A stretch of DNA of 64,000 nucleotides from Fragilaria crotonensis (Eukaryota; Bacillariophyta; Fragilariophyceae; Fragilariales; Fragilariaceae). How positions within the stretch are numbered: position 1 is the stretch's first letter; every line of letters begins with the position of its first letter. The notes beneath the pieces were generated by a model. It was not told where the DNA came from, did not search any database, and saw nothing but the letters and a program-made list of their open reading frames with translations. Where the stretch lies: positions 1-64,000 of the forward strand of contig JAKSYS010000323.1 of assembly GCA_022925895.1 (NCBI GenBank). Reading direction: 5' to 3'. Of this stretch, positions 1-12,089 are shown one piece after another. The translations under genes and the position numbers were made by a program.

Positions 1-887
1 GGTATGTATGCATAGAGTATAGAGACACAGACAACGCCGACAACGAAGTCATAGTATTCCAGTACTGGAACATTTTCGTATCATATGGCACCAATTGTCA
101 TATTTATATCATAATTGGTGCTCCACGTACCGGCAGTGTGCATCCCTTCATGGACTGTAATCAAATCTGTTGTCTCTATGTGTAATGGTGTAATGGTCTA
201 CCGGTAGCGTGAAGGCTAATAATGGTGCAGTACAGAAACTCACATTGGGTATCATGTATCATTGTATGCCTACTGTACTCGGAATCCTCGAGTACTGTGT
301 ACATTCATCCAGTACTGGTACAAGTACCAGGTACACTTGTCGATTGCGCCAATTCGCAACCTGTTTTTAATGGGGAACGGAAAGACGGGAGCTCCAAACA
401 ACTCGTAGATTTTCTACTTGTACTATACCGTCGTATACAAGAAAGTGCACTTAGTCTGAAAGTGACAACTGTGAACTGTGAACTGCTTCGCCCTCCCTTC
501 CACCCGTTTTCTTCCCGAAGATGAGCAGCAGATTGTGCAGCTTTGCAGCTGCAGCTGGTTTGGTAGTCGCGGTGGTCGGCAGTCAAGTCGGAAGTCCGCA
601 GTCAGCACACAGCAGACAGTATACTAGCTACAAGTAGAGACCCTACAACAAGTAGACAAGCAGCTATGTCATAGTACTTGCGCCCCCGTACACTGTACAC
701 ACATTTTATACACCGATGATATAAAAGTATGTTAAATGTACACGGATGGTGGCATTTTTGCACTGTGTCCATCACTACTACGAGTACATTGTACCTTTCA
801 TCACCCCAAATCTTATGCTTTCGCACGCCCACACGGGGAAAACGAAGATTTTCCGTCACATCTGTCTGTCCACACTGATAAACGACC
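1..887. other. gene-poor flank, GTAC-rich
   Basis: I see no convincing gene here. Short open frames exist, but none has recognisable domain content. The stretch contains many GTAC and AGTACT palindromes, as do most non-genic spacers in this window. Its end is the 5' flank of the pyruvate dehydrogenase E2 gene. Confidence 0.5.
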
Positions 888-2645
888 ATGTCCTCTCGAT
901 TCTTGGCGCTTGGGATCCGACGAACTTCTCGTCAGTTGACCGGGATATCCACAAGACGATGGTTTGCATCCTATCCTCCGCACGACGTGGTTGGCATGCC
1001 CAGTTTGTCACCGGTACGTTGCAACTCTATCGACTTCAGCGCAGCATAGCCGACGACATGGCGTCGCAGATCGTTGCCCGATAGTGCGAGTCCTGAAGAA
1101 GAGGCTTATTCCAAACGACGGCAAGCAAGTCTTGTAGTCTTGGTTGACGTGTGCTTTGTTCAGCAATGGTCAACCTTCGCACTTGCCTTGACTTAGAGGG
1201 TACACTGTTCACGGCGAATGCATTGCCAGCTGTACGACCATGCGTTAATGTTGCTGTCTGCATCGTACTTTTATACGTATGTGCCAAAACAACCTTTTCT
1301 AACAGTGGCGCTCTTTATAACTGTAACACAGACAATGGATGCAGGAACTATCGCTAGTTGGCATATCAAGGAGGGAGATTCCTTTGGAGCGGGAGATGTG
1401 GTGTGCTCAATCGAAACCGACAAAGCAACCGTGGACTTTGAAGCCCAGGATAGCGGTGTTCTCGCCAAGATTCTGGCCCAGGCAGGATCGGGAGAAATCA
1501 ACTGTGGGGTTCCAATCATGGTCACGGTTGAAGATGCAGCTGATGTTCCAGCATTTGCAGATTTCGTCCTGGACGCGGCTTCAGCACCAACACCTCCTCC
1601 ACCGGCTGCGGCTGCACCTCCGCCACCACCAGCTCCTGCTGCTGTTGTCGCAACTCCACCTGTAGCGCCAGCACCTGTCGTTGCACCAGCTACAGTTCCT
1701 TCCAGTGGTGAGAAAGTCATGGCCTCTCCGTTAGCGCACAAGCTTGCCAAGGAATTGGGCTTCAATATTGCTCAGATTGCTGGAACAGGCCCTGGTGGTA
1801 GAATCATTGCAGCAGATGTGAAGGAGTTTGTTCCCATGGCTGCAGCTGTCGCTCCCGCTGTTGCAGTTGACACAGCTGCTCCGGCGCAAGTTGCAATTGC
1901 AGCTGCCGCTGCTACACCTGCAGCCTCTCCCATTCCAGGCTCTGGTTACACAGATTACCCCCTCTCCGACTCGGCACGTGAGGTCGCGGCAAGGTTGACG
2001 CAATCTAAACGTAATGTACCACACTACTATTTGACGGTGGACTTATCCATGGACGAACTGATCAAGATGCGATCCACGTTGAATGCAAGTATTAACGATG
2101 AAGAGAATCAAATCGGTATTTATGAACTTCTGCTCAAGGCAACTGCCGCTGCCATGAAGGCAGTCCCTTCAGCCAATGCCGCTTGGATGGATTCAGTTGT
2201 GCGAGTCTACGACTCTGTCGACATTAACGTTGTGGTTGGAAACGGCGATTCCCTTTATACTCCTGTCATATCCGACGTTGGCGGCCGCGGTGTCAAGGCC
2301 CTGGCATCGGAACTCAAGGCTGCCGTCGCCGTCCTCAAGGACGGCGACAGCACCGACCTGACACCCAACTTTCTCACCACGGGCACAATCACGGTCATGA
2401 ATTTGGGCATGTACGGGATCAAGTCGTGTGCTCCCATCATTCGCGAACCACAGTCGTGTGCGCTCGCGCTGGGGGTGATTGAAAATCGCATCGTTCCGTC
2501 CAATGACGAGTCGCTCTACAAGGAGAGTGTCATGATGACAGCCACCATGAGTTTTGACCACCGCGTGGTGGATGGAGCCGTCGGAGCTCAGTGGTTGGCA
2601 GCCTTCAAATCGCATGTGGAAAACCCTACTACTCTTTTGCTGTAA
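888..2645 (+). CDS. Dihydrolipoamide acetyltransferase, E2 of pyruvate dehydrogenase complex
   Basis: This is the E2 core of pyruvate dehydrogenase, which transfers the acetyl group from lipoamide to CoA. Two exons are inferred: 888-1013 and 1332-2645, with a 318-nt intron (GTACGT...ACACAG), giving 479 aa. The join completes the lipoyl-domain start GMPSLSPTMDAGTI, which neither exon has alone. Residues 1-30 are rich in Arg and Ser (MSSRFLALGIRRTSRQ...), as in a mitochondrial presequence. The lipoyl lysine is K73 in ETDKA. A Pro/Ala linker follows, then the peripheral subunit-binding domain at about 172-208 (ASPLAHKLAKELG), a second Ala-rich linker, and the catalytic domain to the C terminus. 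The active-site motif HRVVDG has H452. One lipoyl domain is present. Mitochondrial rather than plastid location is inferred, because no signal peptide with an A-F motif is seen. Confidence 0.93.
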
Positions 2646-3017
2646 ATGGACGTGTAATTTGTTGTTTTTTGGGTTGTCGTTTTCTATTGTGCCCGTATGC
2701 GACTCGTCCCACCATTTATGATAGTCATATCCGACACCAAATCGGGCGATGGGGCTTCAGCGGTCAAGTCCCGATTCGACAAGAGTCGCTCCTCCTCCAC
2801 TTACTGTCTTCGTCCCGACTGCACGAAGGAGCACTAACGCATCTCTGTTGGAACGATTTCGATGCAACATCGCATGTGTGTACGGACCATATATTATACT
2901 GGAGTATAAACTAGCACTTAGTCTGCATGAAGAACCAGCTGGTGTGAATATGAAACCAACGACTCAGATAAGAACCTGCGGAAATACAATCGACCGCAGA
3001 CAGCACTACATCATTTG
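2646..3017. other. convergent 3' spacer
   Basis: This 372-bp spacer lies between the stop codons of two convergent genes. It must hold both 3' UTRs. I see no further gene or repeat in it. Confidence 0.5.
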
Positions 3018-5158
3018 TTATTTACACTCGCTCGGATTCGAAGAACTTTTCGAGGTTTGAATTGCGAGCACAGATCGGGAGTAAGTTTCGAGTGCATCAT
3101 CAATGGTTCTCCACAGCTTGTGATATGCCTTCGCTATCTCTGGATCCGTCGGAACTTCCCCCCGAGGAGGGAGGGTCAGGACAAGCTGATCAGGAGCGGA
3201 TGTCGCCATTTCGACTGGGATGCCATCCCCACCGACATCATTGCTGTGCATGTGGCTCGCATGCTCAAAAGATGACGGCGACTCACTGATGTCCATGTTG
3301 TCATCCTCGATGATCTCACACCTCACATTCTTGAAGTCTACGGTGTCTGTCAAATTGACGCCGCTCGTCGCTAGGTTGAGAGACATATGAACGACCTGTG
3401 ATTGATCCACCGCAACCACAGATTCGCTTTCTTCGATTCGGCTGTGGTGCACTGATTTATCGAAATTTCTCAAAAACTGCTGAATGACCAATCCTTTCTC
3501 CTTCGATGATTTTTGCAGCTGCTTTAGGTAAACTTCTTCATATTCTTCAGGTGAAACTCTCGCGTTGGTTTCACTATTGAAATAGTGATAACGTCCACTG
3601 CGTGCCCTCTCTACACGGAATCCTGTCTCACGTTCACTCAGGTCCTTCTCAGCAGTTTTCCCTCTGTCCATGCGCTCAACGATGGGACCAAGTTTAACCA
3701 ACAATGCATGTCGTCGGTCGAATACACCTTGAGACGAGCTGTCCCATGCAGGATCAGGTGTTGAGACTAGGGGATAGCTGGTTAATTCTTCAATTTTCTT
3801 GGCTGCATCGGAGGAGCCACGCTGTCCTTCCGGTAGAGAGCAGTACTCGCGAACCAATTTTCGAATCGTTGTCATATCGTCTGCAGTTGATCCAACGGTA
3901 GTGTGGGATTCCGTCCTGGATTCGACAGACATTTCGTCTCCCTTCGGTTGATTTGCGGCCTTCGTCAGGGTATCAAAGAATTCTGCGACCTCGCCTTCTT
4001 GGTCGTTTTCTGAATCGCTAGGAAGAAAGATGCTCTGACGCTTCTTGCGGCTTTTCGAGCCCGACTCTTGAGCTGACGGGGAAGTTTCTACCAAGAAGTC
4101 AAGTCTTCTCCCATGTTCTGGATGAGGGTCTTCGGCGCTATCAACAAATGAGCTCTCCTGATCCTTTGAAAGCAAAATCACTCTTTGGGACTGCCATGAT
4201 CATTCTCAACTGGTCCGGACACAGAACAATCTCCTATACCGGAGAAATCGTGCTTTGGTTCTGGTCGATCATTTTCGTCCTCGTTTACGCGGTAGGCTAC
4301 AGGAACGAAGAAACTTTGTCGCTTCTTACGGCGCTGCGACGAAGTCTCTGGTCGCGGCGGTCTAGAACTTATCGCTTCCCCAAACTCCAAACGCTTATTG
4401 GAAATAGTTTCAAAAGTTGATGGCATTGGATTTGGATCAAGGGTGAAACTATGTCGTCGTCGATGGGCACCTGCAGGAGCGAACATCGTTGCTTCCGTGA
4501 GATCCGCGGGTTGCACTTCATGCGCAGTCACCATCTTCCTCCTCAAGACTGGAGAAGAAATCCCTTCATTATCTTTTCGTGGTTCAGGTTCGAAATTAGA
4601 AAAGTCCATGGCACCTGAAAGATCCAATGCGCATGTTCTTGACTCCTCTGCCAATGTCATTGGCGAGGGAAGTGAAGCGAAACTGTGTCGTCGTGAAATT
4701 TTGCTGCTTTCATATTCGCTTACAAGTGAAGCTCCAGATAGATCTAGCTGATGCGTCACTGCATGATTCGCGCTCGGATAGGACGCGACCCGCGGAGATG
4801 GAACATGGTCAATACTTTGTCGTTTCTTGATTTGGGTGCTGTATTCTTCGCTGATCGCGCTACTCCGAGTGCCACTGTTTGTCAGATCCTGAAGCGGCGA
4901 GGAGAGTCGACGACGATGTCGCATGGTGGGTGACGGCGGGTCTGGAATCGACAAGAGATCACCATCCAGGTTGATGTCGTGTAGAAAATGAGGGGTACTA
5001 ATGGGTCGTTGTATTGGCGGCTTGGGTGGTCGAGGCGGAAGCGATGGAGGATGTGGAGCCTCGCCTCGGACATTAGTGCTTCTGCTGCTTCTCGGTGGTT
5101 TCCTGGAGGATGACGGAAGTGCTGGAACAGAGAACGAGGACCGCCGAGTCGATACCAT
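3018..5158 (-). CDS. Low-complexity protein with repeated R-R/K-x-S-F/I motifs (unknown family)
   Basis: I do not recognise the family. Two open stretches on the minus strand (5158-4178 and about 4181-3018) touch in different frames and appear to be one gene. Both carry the same short motif: RRSSF, KKRQSI, RRHSF, RRRHSF, KKRQSF in the first and KKRQSI in the second. A second repeat, D-L/F-S-G, recurs in the first (LDLSGA twice, HDFSGI once). A candidate 59-nt intron (4239-4181, GTATAG...AAAGAG) would restore frame. Its acceptor has a poor pyrimidine tract, so a frameshift or sequence error is the alternative. The N-terminal half is basic and Pro-rich. The C-terminal half is acidic, with some helical stretches. 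R-R-x-S sites fit basophilic kinases such as PKA or Aurora. A chromosome or cytoskeleton scaffold is possible but unproven. Confidence 0.6.
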
Positions 5159-5464
5159 TGTCAACAAGTGAGGATTAAAAATGTGACAGGTTTCAGAAAC
5201 GGCTCATCTCAGGAAACGGTTTTAGGAACGTTGAGAATTTTGATGCTACAGGAGACCTGGAGACTGGATTGTACCGGAGTACCAATACCGCTACTGTATA
5301 TCCAGTTACTCAGAGTACTTGGTACGTGCAATCTGTACAGTATACAGTATACAGTGTATTCAGTACTGGAAGCAGATCGGACGGCGCTCGCTCGCATTTG
5401 TACATAACACTCAAACTCCCACAGTGGTACATCGTAACCACAACTCTGAACGCTGCCAAATACC
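5159..5464. promoter_or_regulatory. shared divergent promoter region
   Basis: About 306 bp separate the start codons of two divergent genes, so both promoters must lie here. The middle is dense in GTAC and TATACAGTAT-like palindromes around 5330-5360. No TATA box can be assigned with confidence. Confidence 0.4.
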
Positions 5465-5914
5465 ATGTCAACCGTTGGTTTGCTCCCTGAATCCCTGCAG
5501 AGCTCACTGCAGTCCTTGCTTGATCGTGTGAATGCCTGCGGTGGTGGAGTTAGAGTGGTCTTACTCTCGACCTCCGAAGGCGTTTCGTTGGGGCGCCTGT
5601 GTTTGACGGATGACTGGACTGATGAAGTGCTGGCAAACCTAGAATCGACATGGGCTCCTCCTGGAAAACAGCTTCCACTACTCCAGCAAGGAGACGCCCG
5701 ATCTATCACGGCGTACTACGACCAGCTGACGCTCGTTCACGTCTACCTCACACCAGTGGTGGTGACGCTACTACTCGACCCCAATTGCAACATGGGAGCT
5801 ATCAAGTCTACCGCCATTCCTTTGTTTAAAGAAATCTTGGAACCGCTTTGTCAAACATTGCTCACAAGTTTATCACCTGATACTACAACTGCACCGTCGT
5901 CATATTACCAGTAA
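5465..5914 (+). CDS. LAMTOR3: LAMTOR3/MP1-like roadblock protein
   Basis: This 149-aa single-exon protein resembles LAMTOR3 (MP1), a roadblock-fold subunit of the Ragulator complex, which anchors Rag GTPases and MAPK/TORC1 signalling on late endosomes or lysosomes. It follows the family layout: an N-terminal helix (LPESLQSSLQSLLDRV), the strand VRVVLLSTSEGVSL, the central SITAYYDQLTLVHVYL and the strand VVVTLLLDPNCNMGAI, then a C-terminal helix ending LEPLCQTLL. Human LAMTOR3 is 124 aa, so the length fits. The ATG at 5465 begins the domain directly. A different roadblock/LC7 protein is the main alternative. The convergent plastid gene begins only about 100 bp after its stop. Confidence 0.75.
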   Translation: MSTVGLLPESLQSSLQSLLDRVNACGGGVRVVLLSTSEGVSLGRLCLTDDWTDEVLANLESTWAPPGKQLPLLQQGDARSITAYYDQLTLVHVYLTPVVVTLLLDPNCNMGAIKSTAIPLFKEILEPLCQTLLTSLSPDTTTAPSSYYQ

Positions 5915-6016
5915 TCATCATTTTTTTAAATATTGTGCAAGCGTCACCAGTAGACAATACGAAACTCTAGTAGTAGCTGCTTATGCATAGATCGAATCGG
6001 AGATCATCGCGGTCGT

Positions 6017-6960
6017 TCACTCCATAGCACCTCGTGCCTTGGCCGATCGGTCCTTAACCCAACTAGTACCTCCAACCGAACTGATGCAAGGGGTCTTGCC
6101 AATGTAAGGAAAATCTTCCACAGTCAACGCATCCAAACAGAATTGCGCCACATCGGCGCGGGGGATGGAACCAGCTTCACCTTCAATCACATTGATGACG
6201 CCAGTGGGAGGGTCTACCGTCAAGCCACCTGGACGGACAATGCAGTATTCCAAGCCACTTTCGGCAACAACCTTTTCTTGGGCGTTTTTGTCGGCAAAGA
6301 TCTTCTTCATGGCCTGTCAAAACGAAGGACAAAATCAAAAGCAAGCAGGTGAAACAGCCGTGGGCAGGTGCGAAACCGAGCGTGCAGACGATTGTTAAAA
6401 CGTACCGTCATCATGAGAATCTTGAAGAAGAAAGGGGCCTGCTTTTCAGAGTCGCCAGTACCAATGGAAGTAACAACGGCCAGACGCTTGACATCGTTGG
6501 CTTTCATTGCAGCAATCACATTCGCAGTTCCATCTCTTAACATGGTGTCGCCCACGTCTGATGTTTTTCCTCCAAGCGCCACCACAACTCCGTCCACCTT
6601 ACCAGCTGCCGAAAACACCTTTTCCACATCAGCCATTTTGGTAACATCCCCTCCAATCAAAGTCAAATTAGGATTCGTGAGAGGCTCACCAGCCTTGCTT
6701 CCACCCGATCCCTTGGGAATCACAAGATTCGACGGGTTGCGGGTCAATCCCACGACCGTGTCACCGTTAGCCAGAGCCTGGTAGACGCATTCGGATGCCG
6801 TCAATCCCGACGCTCCAAAGACTGCAATCGTCTTCATGCACAACAAAGTCTTGGAGCTCGAGCGGATGGAGGATGCGGCCTTGGAGCCGAGAAAGGTTGA
6901 ATGAAATGCTTGCGTTGAAGACGCAAGAAGAGCGAAGAGAAGCACAAATCTCGTCATCAT
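6017..6960 (-). CDS. Plastid NAD(P)-binding (NmrA/atypical SDR) protein
   Basis: This is an atypical short-chain dehydrogenase/NmrA-like Rossmann protein. Exons 6960-6406 and 6313-6017 flank a 92-nt intron (GTACGT...TGACAG). The protein starts MMTRFVLLFALLASSTQAF, a signal peptide with a TQA-F cleavage motif, followed by a Ser-rich transit stretch. Together these form the bipartite presequence of a complex plastid. The nucleotide-binding loop is FGASGLTAS after the first beta strand. Later family marks are LIGGDVTK, VVALGG, LAVVTSIG and YCIVRPGGLT. The catalytic YxxxK of classical SDRs is not evident, as expected for the NmrA-like group. In-frame codons upstream of 6960 exist, but the start used here puts the signal peptide at the N terminus. 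The substrate is unknown. Confidence 0.85.
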
Positions 6961-7376
6961 GAGGGTCGTAAATCGCTCGGTTTGTTGGGAGCTGGGAATT
7001 AATGCCGAGGATGATGTGTCGCGTGACGCGTGACAGAGGCCACAACAGATGGGATTTCGTGATTGCACGGTGGATCTTTCATTGAAGATTTAACACGTCA
7101 TGTGCTGATGCGGTTCGCAATTAACCAGTCCTAATTCCAGGTTCCTGATCCTCAACTTACTATGAAACTACGACGCATAGGGGGCAAGGGGTAAATCCGA
7201 TTAACTGTCAGTGATTTGACGTAATCGTGACATCATAGGAATCCTGAAAAAAGGAACTTACCCTTTATTGATTTCATCTTCCGACGACAAATCGGGCACG
7301 CTCGCAAAGTAGCCGGCCGGCTATGCTGCCGTTTGGCCGTTTTAAAATTTGAATTTGATTGGAAACGGCGTTCCCG

Positions 7377-7700
7377 TAGGCTCCTACGAAGGTACGTAGA
7401 AACAGGTAGAAACGGTGATGTGTGTACTGTTACGCATCCGGATGTGCACAAAAACACAAATTTGTAATCCTTGACAATGGACCCTCAACTGCACACAGTT
7501 GAGGGTCTATTTCTCTTGTAGTTGACCCCTTTTTTTCTTTTCATTCTGTGTCTGTTTTAAATGTAGCAATTGTAGCCAGTCAGCTGTAGTGACAATGGGA
7601 GTGAAGCTGTTTAGCTTGATTTTCAATGCATTTTCTGGAATGGTCTCAAATGACACCGTAGTACAAGCACTGGTATGGACGTACTGTAGTACCAATTAGC
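7377..7700 (+). repeat. Dispersed repeat with strong hairpin, copy 1
   Basis: This copy matches 21450-21780 in the same orientation, including GCATCCGGATG, GTAGTTGACCC and GGGAGTGAAGCTGTTT. It contains an inverted pair, GACCCTCAACTG/CAGTTGAGGGTC, around 7476-7509 that would form a hairpin of about 12 bp. It lies left of the hAT insertion and is part of the older element. Confidence 0.75.
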
Positions 7701-8099
7701 CGGTAGTAGTAGAAGTAGTAGCATTCGTTTCTACGTTCTGTGGTTGGTCGTTGTACATCAGAGTCCTGCACTGGGTATGACGCCTATGCCCATGGGTACC
7801 CAAGGCAGCCCGTACGCAGGCTTGGACCACCCACGACCCACCCACTCTTCGCACGGTCGAGCTCGGACCACCCATTACCCACCCACGCCCACTATGTCGT
7901 ACCCATACCCACCCACGACCCATTACCCGTTGTCCGCGCGTAAAAATCCCTGTTCGACACAACACGAGAGCACACTGTAGTACACACTCTGCGAACTATA
8001 ACTATGGATGTGTTTGTTTAATTGCTGTTTAATACATGCTGTTTACAACACCTGTACAATATTTCATCATTCTTTTCTGGCGGTCGGCAACACTTTGAT

Positions 8100-9207
8100 T
8101 CTCTCAAGGCAGACAAAATGCAGAAGTTAAACATGCTTTTTGCACGTGCTGCCTGTCCATCAAACAGCAACCCCTTACTCCCCTCTCTTGACATCCACAT
8201 GTGTGACAAGCTGCACAAGCTGAAGCAGCTTGTCGCAGATCCGGCGTATTGGAAGGGCGTCGCTGCGTTCGAAGTCCATTTTCGAACAATCAGTTCCTGT
8301 CCCACCTATTTTGAAGGCAAGGATGCTACCTTCTGCCTTGTCTGTTTATGCTTGCTTTGTTGCAATAAAATATCACCTGAAGAAGCTTGATGGTGCTGTC
8401 AAGTAAGGCTTGAACCTGAATAATGATGATATTGTTTTGAATGACAATTCTAACAGACCATTGTCTTGCAACCATCTACACAGAAGCACATGCACTTGCC
8501 TTTGCAACTCATCCAATGTATACTGAGAGGCGGACAAGGATTGCAGGTGAATTCGGAGAAGAGTTCCTTCAACTGGGGAAGCCGTCAATTAATCAACAAG
8601 CCAAGATTGCTCTCGCTTGTCTTGCAATGGCAATGATGACCGTCATCAGAAAATATTCGGTGAGTTTGCCACTTACATTACAAGGTCCAAGCATGACAAT
8701 TCAAATGAAGAGATGTTTCGCAACTTCAAGGATACAATGATGAAACCATCAGAGCTGCGGATGTTGTCCGACGACTCTGACTACAGTTCAATCAAACACC
8801 TGTTTTCTGCAGTACACCACAATGTAGCTGGAGCAAGTGGGGAAGAGAGAAACCACGAGTTGGCAAAACATGTGCACTATTGCATCTGTGCCCGGTTAGG
8901 TGCTGCAAAGGTTGAGACAGGGACTGCAATGCATTATAATGCAAAGCACCTTCTTCTTCTCCGTAAAATGGACACAACAAGAAGTTCTCAATTCTGCAAG
9001 TTCTCCTCTTCAATCATCAGGTTCTGGCATGCAAGATTGTCTTCAGCAGCAGCCAGCAAGAAGACGCAGAATCTGACTGGTGGAGTCGACATGATTGCTG
9101 ATGAAGATATCTTGGCTTTGGCAGACAGAAAAAACAGCAGTAAAATCATTATGATAGCAGCAGGTATAATAGACCTTGGCAGTGCTCTTCCCGATCCCCC
9201 ATCCTAA
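8100..9207 (+). pseudogene. Broken hAT-like transposase
   Basis: Open pieces in different frames read in one direction. An early piece includes CDKLHKLKQLVADPAYWKG. It shifts frame near 8340 and continues as VYACFVAIKYHLKKLDGAVK. A later piece (from about 8441) includes EAHALAFATHPMYTERRTRI, shifts near 8620 and runs on to AGASGEERNHELAKHVH. That last segment parallels the C-terminal hAT dimerisation motif (ssaasERnFS). No BED finger or complete catalytic domain can be seen. The gene is therefore a fragment and the element is non-autonomous now. The assignment rests on the C-terminal motif and on the hAT-type ends. Confidence 0.6.
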
Positions 9208-9489
9208 TTATGTAGTACTAGGCAATAAACTTTGCATACTGGTAGCTAGAGTAGCAATACATCTAATGCCATCAGGGCTTCTCAGTTACTACTACAAAAT
9301 AGTCCTGGTGTTTGTACAATTTCTTATTGTTCTAAACTCAAATCAATTTACTCAGTTGTCGGCAAATTGTAATCATTGTACTTGGTGTACTACCGTGGCA
9401 CCATAGTCTACTACTACCGGTGTTCAGCAATTTCAGTACACCAGTAACCAGTACACAGTCTTTTTCCTACATGTTGCTTTCGTGCATAA

Positions 9490-11530
9490 TCTGAAGTCTG
9501 AGTTAGAGATGCAAAATATAATTCTTAAAGGCTTTCTCACTGTTCCACCCATGGATTTTTGTATCCCTTTCTTCAATGCTGACGAGCTAGTATGGTAGTC
9601 AATGCAAAAGCCCCAAATATACAGGGTGCAGAGTCCCCATTGTATTGAAAAATCTGAGGGCTACATTGGAGATGCAGAACAAATCTTCTGTCCTGGATTG
9701 TTGAGGGTGTATCAGAAATGTTTTTTGACACCCTAGGATTTTTGTAGTGAGCTTACTTATTGGTTGAAAGGCAAGTCAGTGCACAAGCCCCAAATGAACA
9801 GGGTGCAGGGTCCTCATTGTAATGAAAAATCTGAGGGCTGCATTGGAGATGCAGAACAAATCTTCTGTCAAGGATTGTTAAGGGTGTATCCGAAATGTTT
9901 TTGACACCCTAGGTTTTTTTGTAGTGAGCTTACTTATTGGTTGAAAGACAAGTTAGTGCACAAGCCCCAAATATACAGAGTGTGGGGACCCCTTTGAAAT
10001 GCAAAATCTGAGGGCTGAATTAAAGATGCAGAAAAAATGTTCTGCCAGAGTTTGTCAAGTTTGCATTGATGATACCGACGGCATCCTTTGATTGGAGTGG
10101 GTATATATACCCATTGACTAGTGTGCAATTCAGTGGGTAGATTGCCACAATTGCCAATACAGGGTTTTTTTAGTAATGAATATTCTGAAGTCAGACATTA
10201 ATATTCTGCAGAATTGTACTGTTGTATTTTGTTGAGGGTGTATGGGTTGTGTTGATGGTATCCTCAGATCCTCTCAACCTTTTATGCTCATTGACTTCTT
10301 GAAGATTCAATTTTGATACAAAAATGCTAACAAATAAATACACAAAAATGACCAATACTCAATGGATTTTGGATTTTTAAAAAATCAAAAACTGGCATTT
10401 ACTCCATCATCAAATGCCTGAGACTCATTCACAGAAGCTCCCGCAACGATATTTGCTTTGGGAGTTAGTGTTGGTGTTAGTGACATAAGTTAATGTAAAA
10501 TTTAGGATGCGTGCATGTTATCTACTAGTGTTGTAGTTACACAAATCAAGTACTTTCTGTTCTGAGCTTGTCAGTTGCACTAAACCCAAGCAAATATTGT
10601 TGCTGGAGCTTCAGCCAATGAGTCTCAGGCATTTGATGATGGAGTAAATGCCAGTTTTGATTTTAAAATCCAAAATCCATTGAGTATTGATCATTTTTGT
10701 GTATTTTTTTTGCATTTTGGCATCATAATTGAATCTTCAAGAAGTCAATGAGCAAAAAGGTTGAAAGGATCTCCATCAACACAATCCATACACCTCAACA
10801 AAATACAACAGTACAATTCTGCAGAATATTAATGTCTGACTGCAGAATATTCATTAATCAAAAACCCTGTATCGGCAATTGTGGCAAATTACCCACTGAA
10901 TTGCACACTAGTCAATGGGTATATATACCCACTCCAATCAAAGGATGCCGTCGGTATCATCAATGCAAACTTGACAAACTCTGGCAGAACATTTTTCTGC
11001 ATCTTTCATTCAGCCCTCAGATTTTGCATTACAAAGGGTCCCGCACCTGTATATTTGGGGCTTGTCAGTCTTTCAACCAATAAGTAAGCTCACTACAAAA
11101 ACCTAGGGTGTCAAAAACATTTCTGATACACCCAATGACAGAAGATTTGTTCTGCATCTCCAATGCAGCCCTCAGATTTTGCATTACAATGGGGACCCTG
11201 CACCCTGTATATTTGGGGCTTGTGCACTGACTTGCCTTTCAACCAATAAGTAAGCTCACTATCCTAGGGTGTCAAAAACATTTCTGATACACCCTCAACA
11301 TTCCTTGAGAAGATTTGTTCTGCATCTCCAGCCCTCAGATTTTCATTACAATGGGGACTCTGCACCCTGTATATTTGGGGCTTGGCTGTGCATCGCCTTG
11401 TGATTCAACCAATAAGTAAGCTCACTACAAAAAATCCAAGGGTGTCATGATTATCACCAATGCAACTGAAAGAGACTTTGACAGGACCATCTTCCGCATC
11501 TCCAAGTCTGACCACAGAATATGAATTGAA
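9490..11530. repeat. Large inverted repeat (arms about 0.85-1 kb)
   Basis: The left arm (about 9490-10462) and right arm (about 10584-11530) are inverted copies around a spacer of about 120 bp. Matched landmarks include the run from GGCATTTACTCCATCATCAA to GCCTGAGACTCATT (left, about 10395) with its complement near 10620, and TATATACCCATTGACTAGTG (10108) with its complement at 10912. Identity is high near the centre and falls toward the outer ends. A transcript would fold into a long hairpin. No coding function is seen. Confidence 0.85.
9603..10135 (+). repeat. Tandem 177-bp units in left arm
   Basis: AGCCCCAAAT recurs at 9609, 9786 and 9963, a period of exactly 177 bp. Each unit contains CTGAGGGCT, GATGCAGAA and, in the first two, GTGAGCTTACTTATTGGTTG. 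The right arm holds the inverted counterparts, with GGGGCTT at 11057, 11215 and 11377, spaced about 160 bp. These may be arrayed protein-binding or subterminal repeats. Confidence 0.8.
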
Positions 11531-12089
11531 GTGGGAACCCCCAATCTGCAAAAGTTGTGTACTCTGGGGTTTTGCATACTTGTTTGCGCAACAGTCAGTT
11601 TGTATTGAAAGTTGTTAGAATCAAGAAGGGTCAACAAAACAACCGAAGAAAATACAACAAACACTGACAGAATAATTTCTCCATGCCCATAGCTGACCGC
11701 AGTTTTTGCATTTGAGCACGGATCCTACACCAAGTAAACAAGTGTTGATTTGCTTGTGCACTGAGTTTACCAGAAGCAAGTCAGTTACCATTGATGGGTG
11801 TCATCAATACCACAACCAATAAAAACTGAACAAATATTGACCAAAACTTTCCGATTCCCAGCAGGTTGACCACAGATTTTGCACCTGTTTAACTAGGATC
11901 CCAGCCACACCCAAAGTGTTGTTTTGTGCATTGAATTCAACAAGTGTTGATGGGCATGGATAGTACTGACAATCAAAGGGTGCTGTCAATACACCCAATA
12001 CACACTTCAGAAACCATCATGATGACAGCTAGTTTTTCATTTCCAAAATGAGAATTTCTGCATAGTATTTTTATTGCATTCTGGGATCA

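Noticed and set aside
7740-7980. Proline/threonine-rich short frames in ACCCACCC repeats
   Set aside because: They arise from simple repeats in the hAT subterminal region and are open on several frames at once.
8022-9207. Host gene candidate
   Set aside because: The pieces lie within hAT ends, change frame, and resemble a hAT transposase C terminus.
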